Shown in pieces: positions 53,902-64,000 of a stretch of 64,000 bases of DNA. Source of the stretch: Trichoplax adhaerens (taxonomy: Eukaryota > Placozoa > Uniplacotomia > Trichoplacea > Trichoplacidae); assembly GCF_000150275.1 (NCBI RefSeq), contig NW_002060953.1:2327858-2391857 (forward strand). The letters run 5' to 3'. A program made the position numbers and the translations under genes. Positions within the stretch are counted from its first letter, which is position 1. Each line of letters starts with the position of its first letter. The notes under the pieces are model-generated. The model was not told the origin of the DNA. It did no database searches and worked only from the letters and a program-made list of their open reading frames with translations.

Positions 53902-54182
53902 TTATAAATTAGACTGCTTTTCATGAGTCTCTGGTAGAGCAATGGGTCTGTTGATACTTGTCACAATTGACCAACTATTTTCACCCGTATTACTAACGGT
54001 TAATTTGCGAGCGGTGCCTGGTTTTCTGACATTACTTTTTCCTTCGGAGAAAATAGATTCGTACGGATCAGCCTGACTGCGTCTTTTTTTACGGATACGA
54101 TAGATGATATAGGCGAGTGCTATCAAACCGGCAAGAATAAGGCAACCAACTGCTGCAATAATAGCGATATAGGTTACTTCCT
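53902..54182 (-). CDS. Last exon of an unidentified single-pass membrane protein (partial)
   Basis: A minus-strand exon starts after an acceptor at about 54183 and encodes EEVTYIAIIAAVGCLILAG followed by LIALAYIIYRIRKKRRSQ. This is a hydrophobic membrane segment, a strongly basic stop-transfer sequence, then a polar tail of about 65 residues ending EKQSNL. The topology implies an extracellular N-terminus and a cytosolic C-terminus. The tail has no EFYA or EYYV ending, which argues against syndecan or neurexin. Upstream exons are not resolved. One plausible candidate is 55460-55511 (ITVGLTGDKFTIPVC between good splice sites), but its phase does not join directly to this exon, so another exon would be needed. 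It could be a cell-surface receptor or adhesion protein. The function is unknown. Confidence 0.6.
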
Positions 54183-56727
54183 CTGTTCAAAGGAATTGAA
54201 ATGACATATTAATGGCTTTTAAAGGTTAATACAATCTCAACAGAGTTGACATATTGGAAATATCTTAGCGAAATAAATATCTAACGTTATAACTACTGAA
54301 TATTTAGGCACGAAATGGCTCTCAATGATTGTGACGTAAAATAACAGCATTTTTAGCTACCAGGAAATAACTTATAAAACGTCTATAATTGTACTAGCAT
54401 CATTATTTCCTATTCTTTGTATTTTGTAATACTCGCAATCTAGTGTACTGTTGCATTGCTGCTTCCCAACCTAACTGATTTAAGAAATATACAATACAAG
54501 CTCTGAGATCGTAGGCGCGAAATCGTTGCCGATCGCAAGTAATCTACTGCAGCTAGCAATAAAAACTGAGTAGTAATTTATAATTTGTAAAGGAAGGATT
54601 GTTTTCATACGGAACAATTGTTTACTTGATATATATTGGATTACCGTTTGTGGTTCGTACCAAAAGATTCGTCGAATTTCTTGAACTGCTCATGATATGT
54701 CATTTAGATATCGTGATTCTGTAGATTTTGAGCCCAATTAATGTGTTGCATAAGCCATACCAAATGGATCTAGTAATGGTGGTACCAACGGGAAGATTGA
54801 TTGATTGATGGGGAAATTATGAAATTTGAGAATAACTGAGGCTAAAGGTGTGTCTATTCTATCTAGACTTGGGCGTTGTTTTTCGTAACTTATAGAAAAA
54901 TCAATCCTGGAACGTGATCATACGAATAACGTTAGAAATAAAAAAGGAATGAAGAAAACGAAATAAAACCAAAGAAATATGCTATTTCTCTTGTGCTTGT
55001 ATGACAGAAATATTAAAGCTAAGTAGCAGATTTGATGAAGACTAATTCCAATACACTTTGTATTCCTAACTGATTCCATCAAGTTTAACCCTCAAACTAA
55101 TGGAAACAATCAAACAGGTTGATTTTGCGATTGTAGTCTAAAAAGTATAGTATATTTATAGTACTCGACTTAGTGTAATCATTCAATTACTTTTAATTAT
55201 AAATTAATTTAGTTACATTGCAAGTGACTGATAAATTAACCACTTTACGGCTGAGACAGTAAATCAGTTTATCAAACTTCTAGCACCGAAAACGCTCTTA
55301 AAATATACAATTTTAATACTCTATATCTTAAATTGTTAAGTAGCGTAATCTGATATAACTCACGCTGTTAACTTGTTTTTGATGAAATCGTTGATATATC
55401 ATAGCAAAGCCGTTTTTATTTATAGTAAAAGAATTTAAGTTTCATAGCGAGACATTTACCTACAAACTGGAATCGTAAATTTATCTCCAGTTAGTCCTAC
55501 TGTGATTTGCTCTTAAAATAATTAAGTATCTACTGCGAGCGTAAAATACTATAGAAAATCATTAGTAAAATAGTACTTTGACTACTCCTTTGTGTATTGT
55601 GCAAGAGTAAAAGAGTAAATAAATTATGCTCCGTTACTATCATACATAAATAAAGCGGTAGTTTTATACCTAACCTATGAGTTGATAATATTCAATGTCC
55701 TAGTAAATAAGCTAGCAAAAAAAGATCATGAATATGTTGCGATGAAGGTTGCAGTTAGGCGTAGCTTTACCAGAAAAATCAAATTGTTATGCAGATGAGC
55801 ATTAGTATAATAAGAACAATTATAAAGTAATTAATTAATTAATTCTAAAACCATTTCTTCTCTGATCCTGCGTACTGAACTGGTAACTATGAAACCGTAT
55901 ATATCCGTAATTCGTATAAGTAACTAAGGTCTATAGCTTGTATATAGTAGGGGCGAAACTGAGCGCTGCTGAATATGTAAATAGTAGGTTTACTTTGAAA
56001 AGCGCCACAGGAATTTATTGGTAAAAAATTTAAAGACTCGAACGCTAACCTAGAATTAAAGTGAGCATTTAAATTGGCAATTGATCTTACATACGGTACA
56101 TTCACGACATTGCTCAATTTCTAGGCAATTACTTATAATTGGTATCGATTGGCATAGTTGGAATGTACTGCACTTACTCTCGAGTGTTGATAAGACGGCA
56201 TATTATTCAAATATGATTTATTTAATCATACCTGAAAGTACAATTAATATGAAACAAATGGAGTATCCCGTAAATATAACTAGCAGATAAAAGTCTTAAT
56301 ATAATCCACGGCTAATATTGAACAAGATACAAATAATGATCGAATATTTACATGTTTATCACAACGACGACAATATAATAATTCCTTAAAGGCCATAAGA
56401 TATACACATCAATGCGTTGAACCATACTATTACCTTTCCTATTGTCGGTAATAAATAATGCATCATTACATACAGAAATTTATATAGAATTCTTTGACAG
56501 CTAATTCAACGGGGGATTTATAAAGAAAAATAGTCTAATCAAACTTAGCCAACTTGATGACAGCAAACACCTACATTAATGTTTGTAGCGCAACAGATGC
56601 CCGTATTTCGCTGCAATCTAACTATTCGTGATGATTTTACATGAAAAGTGAATGACTCTCCCTTCTGCTTGCAAGGTAATTTGACAATGTGTAGACAATC
56701 GGTTAAGCCTCAAAAGCATAATACATA
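54183..56727. other. Region between the membrane-protein exon and FNTB, probable unresolved exons
   Basis: About 2.5 kb that probably contains introns and further exons of the minus-strand membrane protein, plus the FNTB 3' UTR at the right end. Candidate exon pieces are at 55460-55511 and around 56075-56110 (minus strand). Neither is secure. No GTAC array was seen. Confidence 0.4.
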
Positions 56728-59700
56728 TTAAGGTGGCGATAGCACATTGAAATACTTCTGCATATCCACAACATGACTAGGATTGATGTTGTAAACTGGA
56801 TGCGTTGGATTCTGAAGAAGCCCATAAAAAAGTAAATTATTATTATAATTAGCAAAAATGAACGGCTTAGTTGTTCTGTCATACTTACTGCATGCCATTA
56901 TAGAAAGTTATTATCGGTGTTTAATATCAGAAAAACTACTTTCACTTCATAACCATACTGACAATATATCAGCCAGCATATATTTGACCTACTAGTTCGT
57001 TTTCCGGATCTCCCACAACACGTTTAGTTTTATATTGATTGCCAACATGTTGAGCAACTGATAGTCCACTTAGACCATAGCAGGTATGATAAAAGTCCCT
57101 AGGCCTAATTAAATAGGAGTAAATTACCAATTAATATATAGTTTTAATTGGTACAAGTCTTATCAACGGTACACTTACTTTCCAGGTTTGTCGAAACAAC
57201 CACCTTTAGGATGCTGGCAACATGCCAAGACATATTCTTGTAGCGCAACTATAATAAGTTACATCAAATAAACTATACAGTATATAATAGATTCTGTAAC
57301 CCTATACTTTAACGACATCGAATACTATTTAGAAATTTAGGAAAAATTAACGATATGCCACTATTTAGAAATTAATATATGAAAAAATATTCTAAATATT
57401 ATTTTCATCATGCAATAAGCGCAAAAACGGATAAGAAGTTAATGACCAAAACTTACCATCGTCAAATAGCCATTCTTCAAGATCAATGGATTCATCTCCT
57501 GTTGCATTACAGTAATCATTAGAATGAAAGTCATTGCTTTATTAAAATTCTTAACACCCTCAAAAATATTTTTATCTTACCGTTCATGAATAAAACTAAA
57601 TTCAATAATGGGAACAATCCTCCTTGCCAAAATGAGTAACATCCATCAACTAATTTGTTTGTTCTGCCCTGATAATTGCGTATAAATAATTGCAATCCGC
57701 TGAAATGTTTGTTCCTTTTCATTTAGTCTTAAATCATTATTAAAAAGTCTAAACAGCTGAAGTACAGGCCAAGCAATTGACCAACAATATCACTATTGAC
57801 TGACTAATTTCATACCTGGAATCCACCTTCAAATTGCATCTGTTTTCTTGCCGTCCATCTCTAAAGAACAAAAGAACCTGATGTCAGCAATTACGATTAC
57901 TTAAAAATACTGTACATGTAGAAGATAGTTGTTACTGCCATCATACAATTGTACATTTTGATTGCTTATAAAAGCAACCGAAAACGTTGCTGAAAAATAG
58001 TTTCTGAGAATTGCCTACCAATAATTTTTGACAGTCTATGACTTCTTCATGGCCGAGAAGTACTAAGGCCGCAAAGCCGCAGAAAGAATAACCGCTGTGA
58101 GCTTCCATTCCTATGTTGTAAAGAATATAATATCCTAATCTTGTCTATATTTCTAAGCTTGACATCCCAGATATAGATATACGCTAATGTAAATAAAACT
58201 TTAGAACGCTGGTCACAATGAGTGAAGTAGTCTTTACCAGGAATACTGCCTATGCCTCCTTCGTATGTTTGACATCTATCATATTGGTGTATAAATATAT
58301 ATATAACAAAAAATTAACACGATACCAATATATAAATATCGACTGGAATTAAACGGAGAATGCAAATACTGTATAATATGCCTACCGAGCAATCCATTCA
58401 GGAGTATCCTTGAAGAGCTCCGAATTCGCAATATTAGTAAGTCTTGCAGCTACAGTAGCACAATAGACCCCTCTATTGGGTAGCAATTCAGATATTTAAC
58501 ATCTTGCAAGACGTAAAGAAAAGAAATAAATAGCTTGTAGCTGCTTGCCTAACGTCAACTTCTCCATCATCATGAAGTCGGAAGGCTCCTTCAGGAGTCT
58601 TCAGACTTAGCAGGAAATTCTGTAATGCCTTCCTTTAATATTAGCGAGTTTTAAGTAAGTAATAAAACAGGTCAATCTAAACACAATCGAAATTAACCTA
58701 AGATAAAACGAAAGGATTTTTATCTATGCAATTAACTTTGGGGATAAAGTCAATTGATACTCGTGATGCTGAGTAAAAGTTTACAGTTATCGAACAAGTT
58801 ACCTATTTATCATTTGATATCCTTCTTTCAGATTGACAATGCAAACTGCACAAATAGCAGCATAGGTTGGAGCTAAATGAGGTATTTGTCCTGGACCGCC
58901 TGGATCACAAATGAGAAAAACGGACAGAATACGCTTCAATTTTACTGATTAATCGTAATAATACTCAACAATTAATTTACCTCCGAAACCTCCATCAGGT
59001 GACTGACATCGAGAAAGGAAATCGATTATGCTAAAATGGGATCAATCAATCAATTAATTCATTTACGATGATTATAAAGCAGATTTTGGATTACTGAATT
59101 AGCAAAGCAAGAAATACTAAACTTTACTGTCGTTTTGGATTCAATTTATTAGCTCTTTCTGTATACATAACCGTGGATCAACCAACATAAAATGGAATCT
59201 CAGATTCTACAGGATGTTGCATAATAACGTTACCTATGTTTGAATTCTTCTGGTGGTGTTTTCTTAAGCAAATCTAAGCTGTGCAATATCCAATATACCA
59301 GCCAAGGTCTACTTGCATCAAGGCACTTTCAAGATAGAATAATAATTAATCGCTACAATTCTAATTCACTACCTTATATGATAATCATTTTATCATTATC
59401 TACTCGTATATTGTCATTAATTCTTGAACAATTAAAGGCGTTCAAGTTAGGGAATCACCAGTACGTTTCAGAGTACTGTCTCTAGCATTTTAAAGACGTC
59501 CCCAATAATATTGCTGTATATCGTGATCATAGCATTGCTGTAGCTACACTTTATTATAAACTATAGCTAATAGTAATATAAACTGTAAGTCGTCTTGGCG
59601 CTACGACAGAAAGAGTTTAATTTAATCAATTTCCTACGCTGTAGGAGGCAATTACGCATAAATGTAGTTCATAGAATACAAAATTTCAATACCGTAAGTC

Positions 59701-60330
59701 CAGCCATGTCAAACAATATTTCGTCAATGTTACAGGCCGATTAGAGAGTTTTATGAATTATGAATTATAGTCATAGCGTTCTAATTTGGAGGATGACTTT
59801 TTAATTATCCCAGTTTGTCAATATCGTACTCATCGCATTTATTCTACTGTATTTTATGACTGGGCAATTCAATTCACAACCTTTCAAGATGAGCCACTTT
59901 TTGTATTGTAAGTACAGTATTAGCAGATGAAAACTGTCATACCTGATAGGATTGCGGCAGTTTTTTCAGACTGTTGTTTAAGTAATTTAGATGCTGACGG
60001 ATAAACAGCTGAATCCTAAATATCAAATGCAACTCAGGTGAATTCATTCTTACAACACGTATCAATTCGTAGAGTGTTCAAAGCATTATAAAAGCAAGAA
60101 TTGCCTATCATGGACTTTGAATGAAACTCAAACCGGTCATGAATACAGATTGCTATCATTTAGTCAACCCTAGGGTTTTTTTTTTACCTTCCATCATGAT
60201 AGACGTCTTCTTGATAGCTATAGTATTTTGCAACATTTTTCTCCACAATCCTTTGTTCATGGGAAGATGCTGTAGGGAAATTATCATCATTAACCTTCCA
60301 TTCATCAGGGATACCAAATAAACGAGACAT
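56728..60330 (-). CDS. FNTB: Protein farnesyltransferase subunit beta
   Basis: FNTB is the zinc-binding subunit of farnesyltransferase, which attaches farnesyl to CaaX cysteines of Ras-like proteins and lamins. Exon 1 (60188-60330) starts MSRLFGIPDEWKVNDD and continues FPTASSHEQRIVEKNVAKYY. Exon 2 (59943-60015) reads FIRQHLNYLNNSLKKLPQSY, exon 3 (59234-59325) CLDASRPWLVYWILHSLDLL, and exon 4 FLSRCQSPDGGFGG. Later exons give GGPGQIPHLAPTYAA, GEVDVR, CQTYEGGIGSIP, GMEAHSGYSFCGFAAL, MQFEGGFQ, NKLVDGCYSFWQGG, KGGCFDKPGK, RDFYHTCYGLSGLS and NPTHPVYNINPSHVV. The expected zinc ligands are present: Asp and Cys in VDGC, and His in FYHTCY. The stop is at 56728-56730. The C-terminus ends soon after the last conserved block, a little shorter than in mammals. 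The first three junctions were checked in phase. Confidence 0.93.
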
Positions 60331-62147
60331 TTTTCAGCATACTGTAACACAACTGGATTGAGCGTAATGATATTAGTTATTGAAAGATCGAATGGATTCA
60401 ATCAGTTCAATGTTTTGGAATGGATCACTGATGATGATCTTTACTTCGATGGTCCAAAGCAATCTGCAGAAGTTGTTACTGACTCGAATTGAGTGGAAAA
60501 TTGAGTATTTGTTAATTGCTGCAGCAATGCTGTACTCTCGCTACTTTCCATGTAGTCTTGAGTACTGACAAGAAACTACTGTCAGATCGGACCTATAAAG
60601 TCATGTTCAATACATGATCGAGGTTGGTTAACTCTACATCTCAAAACAAGACTCGTCTTCCATACAATGAGCTATGATTGAATAAAAGTGCATTACTATG
60701 TACCCCGTTGTCCGATACACAAAGTGGTTACGTATAAAAAATCTCTGTTGACTAGTGGTAGTCCATGAAGTGGAAGTTATCCTGTATTCCATATCCGCCA
60801 TCCAGTACAGTTAGCCATGCTGGCCGATTTAATCCATACTTTTTGTACTAGAATCATGATTGAAAAAGTTCGACTTTGATCAACGCAAGTCTTGTTAGCA
60901 CATGCAGGTAATTAGAGTAAGGTTCTGTGTCAGCACCGTACAGTATTGCGCAATCAATGCATTACAGTAACTGTCCTTTGCTCCAGGCATAATTAATTAA
61001 TTTGTTTTGAGCGGTCATTTTTACCCTAATAACGTGGAAGATTTCAAATCGTAGTACACTACTGTAGCTTATAGACAGCTTACTACAGTACTATGAATGA
61101 AAAATAGTGTACTGCTAGTTCAAGTTGAGTAAAGAAGAGATTCCATCAGCAAATGCGAGGCCAACTACAGTATTAGTCAACTATTTCATATCATTGAACT
61201 ATACTGTATATACAGTACATTTATTATTACTGTTGAAAAAGAATCTACTTTGAAACAACCCATTTCTCAACTGGTTAACAAATTGGGCCGTCCAGTCTGC
61301 CTACTGGTGACAAATGTACACTAGTGTACATCCTTGAGAGGTAAGTTTACGTTTACTTAATCACTTCATACGCGTATGCTGTACAAAGATTTAGAAATGG
61401 GATAATTAACCTTTAGTCAGCTGGCGGAGTTATGCATTGAATGACAACGTACTCTAGAAGAGAGCATAACCTCAGTTATTAGTGGTTTTATATTTACTTG
61501 CATGATCGTAGCGAGCGGTTGGATTGATTTGAATAATTACTGTACAGTATATTGCACTGACTTTACAGTATTGAATGGAAATAAGGCAGTAAAATTAGAA
61601 TAGAGTCTATTAGTTCAGTAAGGTAAGCGATTCAGTTTGATATACGCACACTCGAATATCCAAGTTACAGTACGGTATATGGTTTATTCGGCTTTTTGTC
61701 GAGAACTTGAACTACTGCACAGTGCACAGTCGTTGAGAATGGGATCGATTTTCATCTACTTATGACAGTATCTTTGACGAGAGATTGAGACGATCAGAGC
61801 AACACCGGACGGCGTCAATTTAGTGAAAGCTCAACAAATTCAACAAGGAGTGCTAACCACCTGGGGATCTGGAAACTTGTTCGTCAACACTGAGTTCAAC
61901 GAATTATAGCTTGAAATCCATGCTGTGAATCAGTTAGCTAAATCAAGCGTTGGCTTATCCAAACATCTTTCACGACTAGTAACGGTCGTACGATTTAACA
62001 CACCAACTAGATCACTGATCAGTATAATTATCATCCTCAAAGTGCGGTAGAATTATCAACTGTCATATGCAACTTACCTAGCTGTAGTTTGCCGAGTTCG
62101 CTCAATAGACGATTTGACTTGGCGCCAAAGCTGCTGGATATGCTGTA
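60331..62147. other. Divergent intergenic region FNTB/PPP2R3, weak GTAC words
   Basis: About 1.8 kb carrying both promoters. GTAC/ACTGTA words are scattered at 60938-60948, 61085-61092, 61203-61219, 61538-61550 and 61665-61735. They are denser than background but far looser than the four main arrays. Open frames at 60121-60568 are overlaps of FNTB exon 1 and its flank. I see no further gene, although an upstream PPP2R3 exon could be hidden here. Confidence 0.45.
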
Positions 62148-63905
62148 GTGTTGGAAACTATTGATCAAGTTATCAATAAAATGCATGTAACCGTAGCTTT
62201 GCAAGATAAGGTCAAAGAGCTATTTTTCACCTTTATTACTGATGATCATATTCAGCAGTCGCTGAAACATGAGGTCGAAAATTTACTACATGGACAGCCG
62301 ATCGGTGCTCAATCTACCTCTCCTAGATCGACTTCTCGTAGTCGTCCCATGTCACCACCGGCTCCGCCACCTTCAAATCAGCAGCCTCGTAGCCCACGAT
62401 TAAACAACAAAAATATCAGTCGAATTTTAAGCACTTCCTTGCAAGCCAATAGTATCGAAGATGCCACAGAGAACTTGACCGTCGATAGTACAAAAATTCC
62501 GGGATTTTACTTTCCTTTTGGAAAGCAAACTAGCCAAGATCAAGCTATAACGGATTTATTTTCCACATTTCCTCAACACACATGGCACTCTAAAGATTTC
62601 GGCAGTGTAGCTAAGGTAAATCAAAGCATTAGTAATTTCTATACAGTATAATCTGCTTGTATATGTGCTAGCAATGTTCCTCGTTTGTTGTCGTTGATAG
62701 TTTCGTTTTAAACTATTATAGGAACACGTTGCAAATAACAGTTTTTCAATAATGCATTTGTTTTATCATTAGCAAATCCTTTTGCTTTTATACGCTATAA
62801 GTTGTAGAACCGTAGTTTCGTAATGATCTCTTCTTTTTAGCTGATAACCATTCACTCGTATGTGCAGCATCCTGTACCTTCCCACAGTAAACGTAAACTT
62901 GACAGCATAGTCTATATGAAATACTGTACACATTCGCTGTTATCGTTAGCAAGTACTGAGCTAAAGACTCTAGTTCTGTATATTTATAATTTATTTTTAG
63001 AAAACTCTAACGTTCATTTACGTAAAAACAACGCTACTAATCACCTACTTGGATAAGGTACTAATGTCTTCACCGCAATATTATTTTAGGCTTGTGGTTT
63101 GCCCCACTACTTGAAATCGTCTTTATTTAATGCTGCCTGTGACAGTGGTGCGAATTCGATCACGATGCATGACTTTCAAAATTTTTGGAACAGGTAAATA
63201 TAGCTCGCACTACTGTGTAACGTAAAATTACAGCTTGCACACGGTTAATGTTTTCAATTTATTTGTTCGTTACTAGTGAAGAGTCTAGGTAATTAATTAA
63301 TACTATTACGCGCTTATATCTGTAAAAAATAAGCTTGTTTTGACGACTATAATCTATAAAAATCACTTTGTCTAAATTAAGTTATATAATTTACTATCAA
63401 TTCTTAATATTAAAATGGTGATAAAGGTGTTAAAAATAATTTTTGGCTCTATTAATGCTGTTTAGATTTACAAGCAAATACCATGATGATATTTCTCGTG
63501 TATTTTATCTTCTGACTCAAGACGCGAAAGATTACATAGAATTTGATGATTTCGTACCTTTAATTCAGGTGAGACTTGTTTTCTACATCATCTTCTCCTG
63601 TATCATTGGTTGTAAAAATATGTCGGCACCTTTGAAGTATTACTATTGCAATGATCGGATAGATCTTCAAATCATGGTGATATGAGCAGTATCTTGCGTT
63701 CTTCATCATTAACATTAAGTTGTAGCTGACAACACCTGCATCTTACTCATAACCAATTAATGTAGTGTATCTATTTGTACTTTCAACTAGTATTTGATAA
63801 AACTCATTATCCCAATCGCTTTGATCATAGGATGTAATCGATGAACATCCTGGATTATCCTTCTTAAACGAAGCTGCCGAATTCCATTCTCACTATATAA
63901 AAACG
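62148..63905 (+). CDS. PPP2R3: PP2A regulatory subunit B'' (PPP2R3 family), 3' partial
   Basis: B'' subunits are EF-hand proteins that direct PP2A to substrates in a calcium-dependent way. The first visible exon (to 62615) encodes QDKVKELFFTFITDDH and a Ser/Arg/Pro-rich linker (SRSRPMSPPAPPPSNQQPRS), then the family signature IPGFYFPFGK. Exon 63090-63193 gives ACGLPHYLKSSLFNAAC, exon 63466-63568 gives KYHDDISRVFYLLTQD and FDDFVPLIQ, and exon 63831-63905 gives DVIDEHPGLSFLNEA and FHSHYIKT. A gtcagt donor then leads out of the window, so the EF hands and C-terminus are beyond it. A stop lies just 5' of the first codon. Either an acceptor at 62147 brings in an upstream exon, or translation starts at an internal ATG near 62180. 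The visible N-terminal part is far shorter than vertebrate PPP2R3A. Confidence 0.88.
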
Positions 63906-64000
63906 GTCAGTGTAGATCATTGATGATACTTGTATCCCTTGCGAATGTAGGCGCGTATTGCCTTACAAAATTTTTAATTATAATGTTTATGGCATTCTTT

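Noticed and set aside
53902-54182. Syndecan or neurexin identity for the membrane-protein exon
   Set aside because: The YRIRKK juxtamembrane sequence is suggestive, but the conserved DEGSY motif and the C-terminal EFYA/EYYV PDZ ligand are missing.
60121-60568. Several overlapping frames that at first looked like a decayed transposon
   Set aside because: The minus strand here is FNTB exon 1 (MSRLFGIPDEWKV) joined in phase to exon 2; the other frames are its shadows.

Overview
This is a eukaryotic nuclear window. It is AT-rich, and its genes are cut into many short exons by small GT-AG introns. The recognisable genes are animal ones: eIF2B epsilon, NDP kinase, golgin-45, RBX2, a SHARK-type SH2/ankyrin tyrosine kinase, AKAP14, proteasome RPN2, UNC80, farnesyltransferase beta and a PP2A B'' subunit. 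SHARK kinases are absent from vertebrates but present in cnidarians, placozoans, sponges and insects. Together with the compact gene spacing this suggests a non-bilaterian animal, most likely a placozoan (Trichoplax-like). The species call is inference; the gene calls come from reading the exons.

Layout, left to right: EIF2B5 (+, 5' end cut off by the window) converges on an NME-family NDP kinase (-). NME is divergent from BLZF1/golgin-45 (+), which is followed in tandem by RNF7/RBX2 (+) and SHARK (+). SHARK converges on AKAP14 (-), which is divergent from PSMD1 (+). PSMD1 converges on a small intronless NrtS-like membrane protein gene (-). That gene is divergent from UNC80 (+, about 14.5 kb). 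UNC80 converges on the last exon of an unidentified single-pass membrane protein (-), behind which lies FNTB (-). FNTB is divergent from a PPP2R3-type gene (+) that runs off the right edge. I see no operon and no shared pathway. The set mixes housekeeping functions (translation initiation, proteasome, neddylation/ubiquitin ligase, prenylation, Golgi structure, nucleotides) with signalling (tyrosine kinase, PKA anchoring, NALCN channel complex, PP2A).

The most striking unexplained structure is a set of dense tracts built almost only from overlapping GTAC words (units such as CTGTACAG and GTACTGTACAGTAC). They include perfect zero-spacer palindromes of 36 bp (8440-8475) and 30 bp (26140-26169). 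The four dense tracts each sit roughly 0.1-0.5 kb upstream of a start codon (NME, RNF7, PSMD1, NrtS-like); the PSMD1 tract begins further out. A weaker tract sits between FNTB and PPP2R3. All four divergent intergenic gaps carry such sequence and the convergent gaps essentially do not. This suggests a promoter-associated palindromic element and is the best candidate here for something undescribed.

Other points worth a second look are a SHARK kinase with an HGD catalytic-loop motif, an AFE in place of APE and an arginine-less second SH2; an AKAP14 orthologue with an intact RII-binding helix; and a possible horizontally acquired NrtS-like gene. Exon boundaries were read by eye, so individual splice sites may be off by a few bases.
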